Origin: Azospira oryzae | Lineage (GTDB): Bacteria > Pseudomonadota > Gammaproteobacteria > Burkholderiales > Rhodocyclaceae | NCBI RefSeq assembly: GCF_004217225.1 | Contig: NZ_SHKM01000002.1 | Coordinates: 625,307 to 689,306 of the forward strand | Length of the DNA: 64,000 bases | Direction of reading: 5' to 3' | Part shown: piece after piece, positions 26,028 through 36,009 of the stretch | Numbering within the stretch: the first letter of the stretch is position 1 | Layout: each line of letters opens with the position of its first letter | The notes under the pieces: model-generated | What the model was told of the DNA's origin: nothing | Databases searched by the model: none | Seen by the model: only the letters and a program-made list of their open reading frames with translations | Translations under genes and position numbers: made by a program

Positions 26028-26053
26028 AAAAGGCCGCCCGCGGGCGGCCTTTT
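26028..26053. terminator. Bidirectional terminator between bfr-like gene and sensor gene
   Basis: Perfect 26-bp palindrome: AAAAGGCCGCCCG (26028-26040) and CGGGCGGCCTTTT (26041-26053). The A- and T-ends give a T-run in either direction, suiting the convergent genes on each side. Confidence 0.9.
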
Positions 26054-26070
26054 GCGTTGACCGGCGCCCT

Positions 26071-28164
26071 TCAGCTGCGCCGCCGGGGCGGCCACAGGTC
26101 CGGCGATTCCTGCAGTTCGGAGAGGTCCTGGCTGATGCTGACGAAGTGGGTGATGCGGCCGTTGGCGTCGCGGATGGGGGCGATGGCCTGCAGGCAGACG
26201 TAGATGCTGCCGTCCCGCCGCCTGTTGAGCAGGCGTCCGCGCCAGGTCTTGCCGGCGTTGATGGTGCGCCACAGGTCGGCATAGGTGCCGACCTCGTTGA
26301 GCCCGGACTTGAGCAGCCGCGGCGTCTGTTCCAGGATGTCCTCCAGGCCGTAGCCGGTGACTTCCGAGAAGGCCTGGTTGCAGTATTCGAAGCGGCCCTG
26401 GGCGTCGGTGATGAAGACCACCGAGGGATTCTGTTCCACCGCCATGGAGAGCTTCTCCAGTTCCGCCTCCACCTGCTTGCGCTCGTGGATGTCGCGGAAG
26501 GTGCCGGCCAGGTGCCGGGCCTGGCCGTCGGCACTGTCCACCACCTGGCCTTCGCCGCGGAACCAGCGCCAGTGGCCGTGCCGGGTGTGGGTGCGGTATT
26601 CGCAGCGGAAGCGGAGGCTGCGCCCGTCGCGGCAATCCAGCAGGGCCTGCATGGCCCGGGCCCGGTCCTCCGGGTGCAGGCTGGCTTCCCATTCGGCCAG
26701 GCCCACGCTGCGCTCGGCCAGGCGGTAGCCGTTGCCGTCGGCCACGGCCAGGACGAACTGCAGATTGCCTGTCTCCACCGCCCAGTCCCACACCCCCACC
26801 TCCGAGGCGCCCAGGGCCCGGCGCAGGCGCTCCTCGCTGGCGGCGAGGCGGTCCATGGCCCGGTGCAGGGAGGTGACGTCCTGGGTGATGCCGTGGATGC
26901 GCACCACCCGCTCCGCCACCACCACCGGATGGCTGCGGACCCGCAGCCAGCGCACCTCGCCGTCGCGGATGATGCGGAATTCCTGGTCGGCGGCTTCCCC
27001 CGCGAACTGCCGTTCGAAGGCAGCCAGGGTGGCTTCCCGGTCCGCCGGATGCAGGTCGTCGGCCCAGCGCATGGCGTTCGCATACAGCTCGGCGGCGGAA
27101 TGGCCGCTGAGGCGCTGGGTGGCGCCGCTGACGAAGGAGAAACGCCGCTCCTCCGCCTCCAGGGTCCAGATGACGTCGTCGAGGGAGTCCAGCACCTGTT
27201 CCAGGCGCTCCTCCGCCCGGTTGCGGTCCTCCTCGGCGCTGCGGCGCTGCCGGTTGGCGGCGGCCAGGGCCAGGGTCACGGCGGTGAGGGAGGCGATCAG
27301 CACCTGCAGCTTCACCTGCACCAGCTGGGGCTCGATATTGGCGAAGGGGCCGGTGCCCAGGGCGGCGAAAACGGCGGCCGTCAGGGCCGTGGTGGCCAGG
27401 GCCAGGGTCACCAGGCGCAACTCGCAGCTGAAGGCGATCCAGATCAGGGTCAGCAGTAGCAGCAGGCCGGCGTAGGCAAAGGATTCGGGGGCCCGCTCGG
27501 AGAAGAACCACAGGCTGCTGAGGGCGGCGGCGACCACCGCCGCCACCGCCAGATGGCGCCAGCGGCCCTGGTCCAGGCCTTCCCGGGGCTGCAGCCAGGC
27601 CAGCAGCAGGGGGGCCAGCAGCTGGGTGCCGGCCAGGTCGCCCACCCACCAGCCGCGCCAGGCGGGCAGCAGCTGGGCCGGCTCCAGGCTGCCGCCCAGG
27701 CTCAGGGCACCGACGCCCAGGCTGGCGCTGATGGCGCCGCCCAGCACGGGGGCGCTGAAACACAGGTGCAGCACGTCCTGGGGCCGGCCCAGGCGCGGAT
27801 CGAACTGCAGGGGACCCCGCAGCAGACGGTAGCCGGCCCAGGCGCCAAGGGCGTTGCCGGCGCCCATGAGCAAGCCGGTGGGGGGAGCAAAGCCGCTGAT
27901 GAGGGCGCTGCCCAGGGTGGCCAGCAGCACTGCCGGCCACAGCCGGCCGCCGCCCAGGACGAGGGCGGCCAGGGCAATGCCGGCGGGGGGCCAGAAGGGC
28001 ACGAAGAGGCCGTGGCCGGCAGTGCCGATGGCCATGGTCAGCTGGGCCACCGCCAGATAGGCGGCAAACACCAGCAGCAGCCCCGGGAGCAGGGGCAGGC
28101 GGGCAGCGGGGAGGGGAGCGGCGGCCGGGGGCGCCAATAATCGCTTTAGCATAATTTGCGCCAT
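26071..28164 (-). CDS. MASE1 membrane sensor with three PAS domains and no output domain
   Basis: A 697-residue protein. I chose the ATG at 28164, preceded by AGGGAA; a second in-frame ATG four codons later lacks a ribosome site. Residues about 25-330 are a MASE1-type membrane sensor with eight or more hydrophobic segments and FWPPAGIALAAL. A helical linker leads to three PAS domains (about 345-460, 465-580, 590-690); the PAC-like ends read ITQDVTSLHRAM, FRDIHERKQVEAEL and ISQDLSELQ. The protein stops right after the third PAS: there is no GGDEF, EAL or kinase domain, where relatives usually carry one. It may pass signals by protein contact or be a truncated receptor. Confidence 0.87.
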   Translation of the reverse strand: MAQIMLKRLLAPPAAAPLPAARLPLLPGLLLVFAAYLAVAQLTMAIGTAGHGLFVPFWPPAGIALAALVLGGGRLWPAVLLATLGSALISGFAPPTGLLMGAGNALGAWAGYRLLRGPLQFDPRLGRPQDVLHLCFSAPVLGGAISASLGVGALSLGGSLEPAQLLPAWRGWWVGDLAGTQLLAPLLLAWLQPREGLDQGRWRHLAVAAVVAAALSSLWFFSERAPESFAYAGLLLLLTLIWIAFSCELRLVTLALATTALTAAVFAALGTGPFANIEPQLVQVKLQVLIASLTAVTLALAAANRQRRSAEEDRNRAEERLEQVLDSLDDVIWTLEAEERRFSFVSGATQRLSGHSAAELYANAMRWADDLHPADREATLAAFERQFAGEAADQEFRIIRDGEVRWLRVRSHPVVVAERVVRIHGITQDVTSLHRAMDRLAASEERLRRALGASEVGVWDWAVETGNLQFVLAVADGNGYRLAERSVGLAEWEASLHPEDRARAMQALLDCRDGRSLRFRCEYRTHTRHGHWRWFRGEGQVVDSADGQARHLAGTFRDIHERKQVEAELEKLSMAVEQNPSVVFITDAQGRFEYCNQAFSEVTGYGLEDILEQTPRLLKSGLNEVGTYADLWRTINAGKTWRGRLLNRRRDGSIYVCLQAIAPIRDANGRITHFVSISQDLSELQESPDLWPPRRRS

Positions 28165-28288
28165 TTTCCCTGCTTTGCCGCGGTGTTCCAAGGCCTTTGA
28201 TGCTGGGGATAACACGTAGTCCGGGTAACTTGGCGTAGGCCGGAGGGTTTGTGCCATAATCAGCCGCTTGATTTTGGGGAATTCAGTC

Positions 28289-29307
<1,019 letters not shown>

Positions 29308-29311
<4 letters not shown>

Positions 29312-29763
29312 CCCCGAGCCTGCGCCAGCGGGCCCTGGGGCTGCTGGCGCGGCGGGAGTACAGCCGGGCCGAACTGGCCCGCAAGCTGGCGCCCCACGCA
29401 GAATCCGAGGCTGAGCTGGAGACCCTGCTGGACGACCTGGCGGCTCGCCGCCAGCTTTCCGATGCCCGCTATGCCAGTGAAAGGGTCGCCATCCGCGCCC
29501 GCCGCTACGGCGATGCCCGGCTGGCCCAGGAGCTGCGGCAGAAGGGCGTGGCCGAGGAAACCGTCGCCGCGGCCCTGGCCCAGGGCGGCAGCGAGCTGGA
29601 ACGGGCGCGCCAGGTGTGGCAGAAGAAATTCGCCGCCCTGCCCGCCGATCTGGCCGAGCGGGCCAAACAGACCCGCTTCCTCCTCAGCCGCGGCTTTGCC
29701 GCGGCCACCGTCCGCCAGGTGCTGCAGGGCGGCTGGGACGACGAGTCCGGCAGCGACTGGTAG
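29308..29763 (+). CDS. recX: Regulatory protein RecX
   Basis: A 151-residue protein that modulates RecA filaments. It is rich in arginine and alanine helices, with [19 protein letters not shown] at the front, [16 protein letters not shown], and a C-terminal [16 protein letters not shown], all typical of three-repeat RecX proteins. It overlaps recA by ATGA, so expression is coupled, as in many bacteria. Confidence 0.95.
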
Positions 29764-29828
29764 AACCCCCGGGCGACACCTCTGGCACAATGCCTTTACG
29801 CCCCCGCATTCATAGAATCCGATAGCCC

Positions 29829-30575
29829 ATGTCCGAGCAGAACCCCGACCTCATCGCCAAGCTTTCCGCCAACAACCTGAAAAAGCGCTACAAGTCCCGC
29901 ACCGTGGTGCATGACGTGTCCTTCGAGGTGGGCAGCGGTGAGGTGGTGGGCCTGCTGGGCCCCAACGGTGCCGGCAAGACCACCTGTTTCTACATGATCG
30001 TCGGCCTGGTGCCCTCCGACGGCGGCTCCATCCAGCTGCAGAATCAGGAAGTGACCCACTTCCCCATCCACAAGCGGGCCCATCTGGGCATTTCCTACCT
30101 GCCCCAGGAGGCTTCCGTCTTCCGCAAGCTCAACGTGGAGGAGAACATCCGCGCCGTGCTGGAACTGCAGAAGCTGCCCAAGCACGAGATCGACCTGCGC
30201 CTGGAGGAACTGCTGGAAGAGCTGCACATCGGCCACATCCGCGCTTCCAATGCCGCCGCCCTGTCCGGTGGCGAGCGCCGCCGGGTGGAAATCGCCCGGG
30301 CCCTGGCCACCTCTCCCCGTTTCATCCTGCTGGATGAGCCCTTCGCCGGCGTGGACCCCATCGCCGTGCTGGAAATCCAGAAGATCATCCGTTTCCTCAA
30401 GGACCGCAGCATCGGTGTGCTCATCACCGACCACAACGTGCGTGAGACCCTGGGCATCTGCGACCGGGCCTACATCATCAATGAGGGACGGGTGCTGGCG
30501 TCTGGCCGCCCGGATGAGATCGTTTATAATGAAGACGTCCGAAAAGTATATCTGGGCGAGAGCTTCCGTCTCTGA
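29829..30575 (+). CDS. lptB: LPS export ABC transporter ATP-binding protein LptB
   Basis: A 248-residue cytoplasmic ATPase powering lipopolysaccharide transport to the outer membrane with LptFGC. Walker [10 protein letters not shown], signature [13 protein letters not shown], Walker [17 protein letters not shown] and the switch [10 protein letters not shown] are complete. It is 66 bases ahead of rpoN, the common arrangement. lptC and lptA, which usually precede it, are absent here; recX occupies that place. Confidence 0.96.
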   Translation: MSEQNPDLIAKLSANNLKKRYKSRTVVHDVSFEVGSGEVVGLLGPNGAGKTTCFYMIVGLVPSDGGSIQLQNQEVTHFPIHKRAHLGISYLPQEASVFRKLNVEENIRAVLELQKLPKHEIDLRLEELLEELHIGHIRASNAAALSGGERRRVEIARALATSPRFILLDEPFAGVDPIAVLEIQKIIRFLKDRSIGVLITDHNVRETLGICDRAYIINEGRVLASGRPDEIVYNEDVRKVYLGESFRL

Positions 30576-30641
30576 CGAGCCCAGTCTCCGAGTCTTTCCC
30601 TCAACCCGCTCATTGCCGCCGGCCCCTTCGGCCCCGGGTCC

Positions 30642-32120
30642 ATGAAACCAACCCTCCAACTCAAACTCTCGCAGCACCTGGCCCTGACGCCACAGCTGCA
30701 GCAGTCCATCCGGCTGCTGCAACTGTCGACGCTCGAGCTGGAGCAGGAGTTGGAGAAGTATCTGCTGGAAAACCCCCTGCTGGAGCGGGAGGACGAGAAC
30801 TACGAGCCCTCCTACAGCGGGAGCGAAGGCGAATACGCCGGCAGTACGGCCGAGGCCGCTGCCGAAGGCCCGCGGGAAGGCGATAGCGGCGAATCTGGTG
30901 AAGGCGCCGACAGTCACGGCCCCGAAGAAGTCCGGGACGACAGCCGGGACAGCCTGGGCGAAGGCGAGGACTGGTTTGCCGAAGGCAGCTACCCTTCCGC
31001 CTCCCGCGACGAGGACGAGGATTCCGACTTCCAGGAAGTGCAGGCCGCCAACACCTCCCTGCGCGACCACCTCAACTGGCAGCTGGGCCTGATGCAGCTC
31101 TCCGAGCGGGACCGGCAGCTGGTCAGCTTCCTGATCGAGGCGCTGGACGAGGACGGCTACCTGACCCAGCCCCTGGAGGAGCTGCAGGAAGCCCTGCCGG
31201 AAGAGCTGGAAATCGACCTGGACGACCTGCAGATCGCCCTGCGCCACCTGCAGCACCTGGACCCGACCGGTGTCGGCGCCCGCACTCCGGGCGAATGCCT
31301 GGCCCTGCAGCTGGAAGCCCTGCCGGCCGACGAGGTGCGGGACCAGGCCCTGAAGCTGGTGCGCCATCACCTGGAACTGCTGGCCGGCCGGGACTTCACC
31401 AAGCTGAAGAAGCTGCTGGGCTGCGACGACGAGCGCCTGCGCGCCGTCACCAACCTGGTGAAGAGCCTCAACCCCCGGCCCGGCGCCCAGTACGCGCCCC
31501 TGGATGCCCGCTACATCACCCCGGACGTGGTGGTGAAAAAGGTGCGCAACCAGTGGACCGCCAGCATCAATCCGGACGCCTACCCGCGCCTGCGCATCAA
31601 CCGGCTCTACGCCGAGATCCTCTCCAAGCAGCGCGGCTCCAGCCTCTCCGGCCAGCTGCAGGAGGCCCGCTGGCTGATCAAGAACGTGCAGCAGCGTTTC
31701 GACACCATCCTGCGCGTGTCCCAGGCCATCCTGGACCGCCAGCGCCAGTTCTTCGAACACGGCGAGGTGGCCATGCGTCCCCTGGTACTGCGGGAAATCG
31801 CCGAGACCCTGGGCCTGCACGAATCCACCGTCTCCCGGGTGACCACCCAGAAATACATGGCCACCCCCCGGGGCATTTTCGAACTCAAGTATTTCTTCGG
31901 CAGCCATGTGGCCACGGATACGGGGGGCGCCTGTTCGGCCACCGCCATCCGGGCCCTGATCAAGCAGCTGGTGGCGGCCGAAGACCCCAAAAAACCCCTT
32001 TCGGACAGTCAAATATCCGAAATTCTTGGCCAACAAGGCATTGTTGTGGCGCGTCGAACCATTGCAAAATACAGAGAAGCGCTCAACATTTCGCCGGCCA
32101 ACCTACGCAAGTCCATCTAA
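30642..32120 (+). CDS. rpoN: RNA polymerase sigma-54 factor
   Basis: A 492-residue sigma factor for promoters of the -24/-12 type. The N-terminal activator-interaction region is LKLSQHLALTPQLQQSIRLL, rich in glutamine and leucine. A long acidic stretch (about 55-130) follows. The core-binding domain runs to about 300, then a DNA-binding part with HESTVSRVTTQKYM and the RpoN box ARRTIAKYREAL near the end. Length is typical. Followed 14 bases later by hpf. Confidence 0.97.
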   Translation: MKPTLQLKLSQHLALTPQLQQSIRLLQLSTLELEQELEKYLLENPLLEREDENYEPSYSGSEGEYAGSTAEAAAEGPREGDSGESGEGADSHGPEEVRDDSRDSLGEGEDWFAEGSYPSASRDEDEDSDFQEVQAANTSLRDHLNWQLGLMQLSERDRQLVSFLIEALDEDGYLTQPLEELQEALPEELEIDLDDLQIALRHLQHLDPTGVGARTPGECLALQLEALPADEVRDQALKLVRHHLELLAGRDFTKLKKLLGCDDERLRAVTNLVKSLNPRPGAQYAPLDARYITPDVVVKKVRNQWTASINPDAYPRLRINRLYAEILSKQRGSSLSGQLQEARWLIKNVQQRFDTILRVSQAILDRQRQFFEHGEVAMRPLVLREIAETLGLHESTVSRVTTQKYMATPRGIFELKYFFGSHVATDTGGACSATAIRALIKQLVAAEDPKKPLSDSQISEILGQQGIVVARRTIAKYREALNISPANLRKSI

Positions 32121-32134
32121 AAAAGGAGCGAGCC

Positions 32135-32455
32135 ATGAACCTGCACATCACCGGACATCACCTGGAAGTCACCCCGGCGATCCGCGACTACGTCACTGCC
32201 AAGCTGGAGCGGGTTACGCGTCACTTCGACAGCGTCATCGACGTCAACGTCATCCTCACCGTGGAAAAGCTGAAGCAGAAGGCTGAAGTCACCGTGCGCG
32301 TGCCCGGCAAGGACATCCACGTGGATGCCGAAGATGCCGACCTGTATGCCGCCGTGGACACCCTGATCGACAAGCTGGACCGCCAGGTGCAGAAGTACAA
32401 GCAGAAGGCCCAGGATCACCACCGCGACACCATCAAGAATCACATCGAAGAGTGA
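32135..32455 (+). CDS. hpf: Ribosome hibernation-promoting factor, short form
   Basis: A 106-residue ribosome-binding protein of the short HPF/YfiA type. MNLHITGHHLEVTPAIRDYV, the lysine-rich TAKLERVTRHF, and DIHVDAEDADLYAAVDTLIDKL are standard. It lacks the C-terminal dimerisation domain of long HPF, so it would need a partner such as RMF for 100S formation. ATG 32135 has a strong AAGGAG. rpoN-hpf-ptsN order is conserved in proteobacteria. Confidence 0.95.
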   Translation: MNLHITGHHLEVTPAIRDYVTAKLERVTRHFDSVIDVNVILTVEKLKQKAEVTVRVPGKDIHVDAEDADLYAAVDTLIDKLDRQVQKYKQKAQDHHRDTIKNHIEE

Positions 32456-32610
32456 TCTGATTCCCTCTCCGGGACTGGGACGAAAGGCATAGGCGGCGGG
32501 GTCGTTTTCCGTTATGATCCCGCCACTTTTCGCCTGGTATCCTGCCTGAATCCCAGTCTCCAACCGGCCCTGCCGCCGCCATCCCGCTGTTCGGGGAAGG
32601 TTCCCGCCCC

Positions 32611-33096
32611 ATGGATCTGATCGCCAAACTCCTCCCTCCCGCCCACATCCTGCTGGACCTCGAAGCCAGCAGCAAGAAGCGGGCATTCGAGCAGGCCGGA
32701 CTGCTGTTCGAGAACAACCTGGGCATCGCCCGGGCCACGGTTTTCGACAGCCTCTTCGCCCGGGAAAAACTCGGTTCCACCGGCCTGGGCCAGGGGGTTG
32801 CCATTCCCCACGGCCGCATCAAGGGGCTCAAGGAAGCCGCCGGCGCCTTCATGCGCCTGTCCGCCCCGGTGCCTTTCGATTCCCCCGACGGCAAGCCCGT
32901 CGGCCTGATGTTCGTGCTGCTGGTGCCGGAACAGGCCACCGAGCAGCATCTGCAGATTCTTTCCGAGCTGGCCCAGCGTTTCTCCGACCGGGCCTTCCGC
33001 GAGGCCCTGGGCGCCTGCGACAACACCGACGACGCCCACCGCCTGTTCACCGACTGGGGGAACCATGCGGCAAATCTCCATCAGCCAGCTGTTTGA
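32611..33096 (+). CDS. ptsN: Nitrogen-PTS EIIA protein
   Basis: A 161-residue EIIA-Ntr protein that is phosphorylated on histidine by the NPr/EI-Ntr chain and signals nitrogen, carbon and potassium status. The active-site histidine is in GVAIPHGRI (about residue 70), preceded by EKLGSTGLGQG. Its last 32 bases overlap hprK. The 155 bases after hpf hold no gene and no clear hairpin. Confidence 0.95.
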   Translation: MDLIAKLLPPAHILLDLEASSKKRAFEQAGLLFENNLGIARATVFDSLFAREKLGSTGLGQGVAIPHGRIKGLKEAAGAFMRLSAPVPFDSPDGKPVGLMFVLLVPEQATEQHLQILSELAQRFSDRAFREALGACDNTDDAHRLFTDWGNHAANLHQPAV

Positions 33097-34000
33097 GGAC
33101 CACCAGGACAAACTGTCCCTGACCTGGGTCGCGGCCCAGGGTGCCGAACGCTCCATCGAGATCCGGGAGCGGGGCAACTACGGCGCCGACGTGGTCGGCC
33201 ACCTCAACCTGATCCACCCGGAACGCCTGCAGGTCATCGGCGCCGCCGAGTACCAGTGGCTGAGCCGGGTCAATCCTGAGCGCCTCAAGGCGCAGATGAA
33301 CGAAATCTTCGCCGCCCAGCCTCCTGCCGTCATCGTCGCCGAGGGCCTGGAAGTGCTGCCGGCCGTGCTGGAGGGCTGCGAGAGCACCGGCACGCCCCTG
33401 TTCACCACCGCCAAACCCTGCTCGGCCGTGATCGACCTGCTGCGCATCTACCTCTCCCGCCGCCTGGCGGACACGGTGTCGGTGCATGGCGTCTTCATGG
33501 ACGTGCTGGGCATGGGCGTCCTCATCACCGGCGATTCCGGCGTCGGCAAGTCCGAACTGGCCCTGGAACTGATTTCCCGGGGCCACGGCCTGGTCGCCGA
33601 CGACGTGGTGGAACTGGCCCGCATCGCTCCCGCCACCATCGAGGGCCGTTGCCCGGGCATGCTGCGGGACTTCCTCGAAGTGCGGGGCCTGGGCCTGCTC
33701 AATATCCGCACCATCTTCGGCGAGACCGCCTCCCGGCGGAAAATGAAGCTCAAGCTGATCGTGCACCTGCAGAAGCCGGTGGCCGGGGTGGATGCGCCGC
33801 GCCTGCCCCTGGATGCCCAGACCCAGGAGATCCTCGGCGTGGCCGTGCGCAAGGTGGTCATTCCGGTGGCCGCCGGGCGCAACCTGGCGGTGCTGCTGGA
33901 GGCGGCGGTGCGCAACAGCATCCTGCAGCTGCGCGGCATCGACAACATGCAGGAATTCATCACCCGGCAGCAGAAGCTGCTGCTTGACGACGATATTTGA
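33065..34000 (+). CDS. hprK: HPr kinase/phosphorylase
   Basis: A 311-residue bifunctional enzyme that phosphorylates or dephosphorylates HPr on serine. The N-terminal domain is followed by Walker A GDSGVGKSEL, DDVVELAR, and the HprK signature LEVRGLGLLNIRTIFGE as part of the capping loop. It overlaps ptsN, which fits the betaproteobacterial order ptsN-hprK. The rest of the PTS genes are not in the window. Confidence 0.96.
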   Translation: MRQISISQLFEDHQDKLSLTWVAAQGAERSIEIRERGNYGADVVGHLNLIHPERLQVIGAAEYQWLSRVNPERLKAQMNEIFAAQPPAVIVAEGLEVLPAVLEGCESTGTPLFTTAKPCSAVIDLLRIYLSRRLADTVSVHGVFMDVLGMGVLITGDSGVGKSELALELISRGHGLVADDVVELARIAPATIEGRCPGMLRDFLEVRGLGLLNIRTIFGETASRRKMKLKLIVHLQKPVAGVDAPRLPLDAQTQEILGVAVRKVVIPVAAGRNLAVLLEAAVRNSILQLRGIDNMQEFITRQQKLLLDDDI

Positions 34001-34045
34001 CGAACGCATAGTGGTAAGCCCTGCCTGACCACTGACGGAGACACC

Positions 34046-34360
34046 ATGAAAAAGATGCTGCTTGCCCTGTGTTCCCTGGCCTGTATCGGCCTAGCTCCCG
34101 TTGCCGGCGCCGCCGACGCGGCCAAAGCGCCGACGCCCCAGCAGGAGCGCATGAAGAACTGCAACAAGGAAGCCGGCGAGAAGGGCCTCAAGGGCGACGA
34201 GCGCAAGGGCTTCATGAAGACCTGCCTCTCCGGCAAGACCGCCGATGCTCCCGCCGCCAATGCGGAGTGCCAGTCCAAGGCCGCGGAGAAGAAGCTGGCC
34301 GGTGCCGCCAAGGCCTCCTTCATCAAGAAGTGCGAAGCCGACAGCCAGGCTGCCAAGTAA
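34046..34360 (+). CDS. PsiF-family secreted protein
   Basis: A 104-residue protein with a signal peptide ending near AGAADA (about residue 23). Two PsiF repeats follow, each with a QERMKNCNKEAGEKGLKGDE- or NAECQSKAAEKKLAGAAK-like plan and paired cysteines. PsiF is a phosphate-starvation-inducible protein of unknown function in E. coli. It has its own GGAG ribosome site and a strong terminator directly after, so it may be the last gene of the preceding operon or a unit of its own. Confidence 0.88.
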   Translation: MKKMLLALCSLACIGLAPVAGAADAAKAPTPQQERMKNCNKEAGEKGLKGDERKGFMKTCLSGKTADAPAANAECQSKAAEKKLAGAAKASFIKKCEADSQAAK

Positions 34361-34380
34361 GCCCGGGGCGGACTTCCCGC

Positions 34381-34416
34381 AAAAATGCCAGCCGATTGAA
34401 GGCTGGCATTTTTTTT
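34381..34416 (+). terminator. Intrinsic terminator after the psiF-like gene
   Basis: AAAAATGCCAGCC (34381-34393) pairs with GGCTGGCATTTTT (34401-34413) around a 7-base loop, with eight T at 34409-34416. It separates the housekeeping block from the kinase cluster. Confidence 0.93.
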
Positions 34417-34484
34417 GACAGAATGGCCTGCCCCATTCCACCTGCCCCGGCGTTGATGCCGGGGACTTTCCCTGGAGCCCCGAG

Positions 34485-35156
34485 ATGAAGCCTGCCCCCC
34501 TGCGTGCCGCTTCCCGCCTGCTCTGCTGCGGCCTGCTGCTGGCGGCAACCGGCGGCGCCCGGGCCTTCAGTTTTGCCGAGGACGAGAAGCAGGGTGCTGC
34601 CGAGGAGGAGGGCCGCCGCGGCCGCATCGCCCAGCATCTGGCCGTTCCCTGCAAGGCTGCATTGCGCAACCAGGGCATCCTGGTGGCCCTGGCCGACCAG
34701 ACGGCCGACGGCTACCAGCTGCAGGGCAGCAAATACGGCCGCCATGCCGCCGTGATCAACCAGAAGCTGAAGGCCCTGGGCCTGAAGACCTACACCGCCG
34801 AGGAGCAGCGGGCCCGCATCGCCCAGGCCGAGATGGAGGCCTATTTCCGCAACGACCCGGACGCGGCCCTGGCCGCTTCCAGCAAGCTGGGCGCCGCTTT
34901 CGTGCTCAAGGGCGGGGTTTCCACCCGCACCGCCTACAACCCGGTGGTGCGCCTGCCCGAGGTCTATGTGACCATGCATTTCACCCTGGCGGCGGCGGAC
35001 GGCCGCACCATTTCCACCGCCACGGCCAAGGCCGAGTCCTATTCCGGCAGCGACACCGCCGGCATGGCCCTGGAGCTGGTCCATGAGCAGGCCGAGGAGG
35101 TCGTGGCCAAGCTCTACAACGATTACTGCCGGGCTGCCGGCAAACCAAAAAAATAA
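34485..35156 (+). CDS. Secreted protein of the kinase/CsgG-like cluster
   Basis: A 223-residue protein with a signal peptide cut near GARA (about residue 26). I do not recognise its family. The mature part starts with an acidic helix, then a conserved-looking globular part with GSKYGRHAAVINQKLKALG, a LGAAFVLKGGVSTR strand and a ladder of beta-strands with a single late cysteine (NDYC). The plan, a TolB/CsgG-like strand-helix core with periplasmic targeting, resembles the C-terminal part of the kinase downstream. A small hairpin (34445-34464) lies in its leader. It is 16 bases from the CsgG-like gene, so one operon is likely. Confidence 0.75.
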   Translation: MKPAPLRAASRLLCCGLLLAATGGARAFSFAEDEKQGAAEEEGRRGRIAQHLAVPCKAALRNQGILVALADQTADGYQLQGSKYGRHAAVINQKLKALGLKTYTAEEQRARIAQAEMEAYFRNDPDAALAASSKLGAAFVLKGGVSTRTAYNPVVRLPEVYVTMHFTLAAADGRTISTATAKAESYSGSDTAGMALELVHEQAEEVVAKLYNDYCRAAGKPKK

Positions 35157-35172
35157 ACCTACGGAGTCTTCC

Positions 35173-35988
35173 ATGCGTCAGTACATCGCCCCCATTGCCC
35201 TGGCCCTGGCCTGCGCCGGTTCGGCCCATGCCCAGCCGGTTTTCGACAGCCCGTCGCCCACCGCCGGCAGCGACACCTCCAAGCAGGCCAACGAAATGGC
35301 CGACAAGGCCATGTACAAGCCGGTCGAGTACGCCAATGCGGCGAAGAAGGGCCCGGCCCTGGTGGTCATCCCGGGCGAAGTGAAGTCCAACAACGCCTCC
35401 TTCACCCAGAAGTACGGCCCCAACAACATCGCCGACTACGCCGAACTGGAACTGGGGAAGGCCAACTTCAAGATCCTCGAACGTTCCGACATGGGTCCCC
35501 TGCTCAACGAGTTCACCCTGGCCTACACCATGGGCGACCCCAGCGCCGCCCGCAAGCTGCTGCAGAAGGGCAAGTTCAAGACCACCAAGTACGTGGTCAA
35601 GTTCGACATCCTCAAGGCCGAGCAGGTGGCCCAGGCCCAGCAGGGCTTCGACGGCCGTGCCGTGGGCAAGCTGCTGGGCGTCTTCGGCGCCTTCTCCGGC
35701 TCCATGGGCGGGGCCCAGGCCGGTGCCGTCGGCGAGACGGTGGTCGGTTCGGTGCAGACCCAGGAAAACACCGGGGTGTGGATCATCGGCATGCGCTACA
35801 AGATCATCGACGCCAACACCACCGAACAGGTGGCCACCGGCTATACCGAAGAGAAGATGGAACTGGGAGCCAAGGGCTCGTCGGTGATGGGCGTCTCCTC
35901 CGGCGCCTCCGGCGGCCTCACCCTGGACAGCATGGTGCAGCGCCTGGTGCAGAAGAACGTCTGGGAAATCGACAGCAAGTACAAATAA
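35173..35988 (+). CDS. CsgG-like secreted protein
   Basis: A 271-residue protein with signal peptide MRQYIAPIALALACAGSAHA; ATG 35173 was chosen because it begins this peptide. The mature part shows CsgG/HfaB family features: ADYAELELGKANFKILERSD, MGPLLNEFTLAYTMG, and a glycine-rich membrane-like stretch in the middle followed by ENTGVWIIGMRYKIIDANT. In CsgG the family forms an outer-membrane pore for curli subunits, but most relatives are uncharacterised. It has no clear lipobox cysteine, unlike CsgG, and no csgA-like subunit lies near. Same operon as the kinase 21 bases downstream. Confidence 0.8.
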   Translation: MRQYIAPIALALACAGSAHAQPVFDSPSPTAGSDTSKQANEMADKAMYKPVEYANAAKKGPALVVIPGEVKSNNASFTQKYGPNNIADYAELELGKANFKILERSDMGPLLNEFTLAYTMGDPSAARKLLQKGKFKTTKYVVKFDILKAEQVAQAQQGFDGRAVGKLLGVFGAFSGSMGGAQAGAVGETVVGSVQTQENTGVWIIGMRYKIIDANTTEQVATGYTEEKMELGAKGSSVMGVSSGASGGLTLDSMVQRLVQKNVWEIDSKYK

Positions 35989-36009
35989 CCTGCCGCCGGG
36001 AGAGCCGCT

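Noticed and set aside
28165-28288. LexA box before recA
   Set aside because: No CTGT-N8-ACAG or similar palindrome is visible.
34445-34464. Hairpin CCCCGGC/GCCGGGG as an operator or riboswitch
   Set aside because: Seven base pairs in GC-rich sequence are expected often; no further conserved structure supports it.
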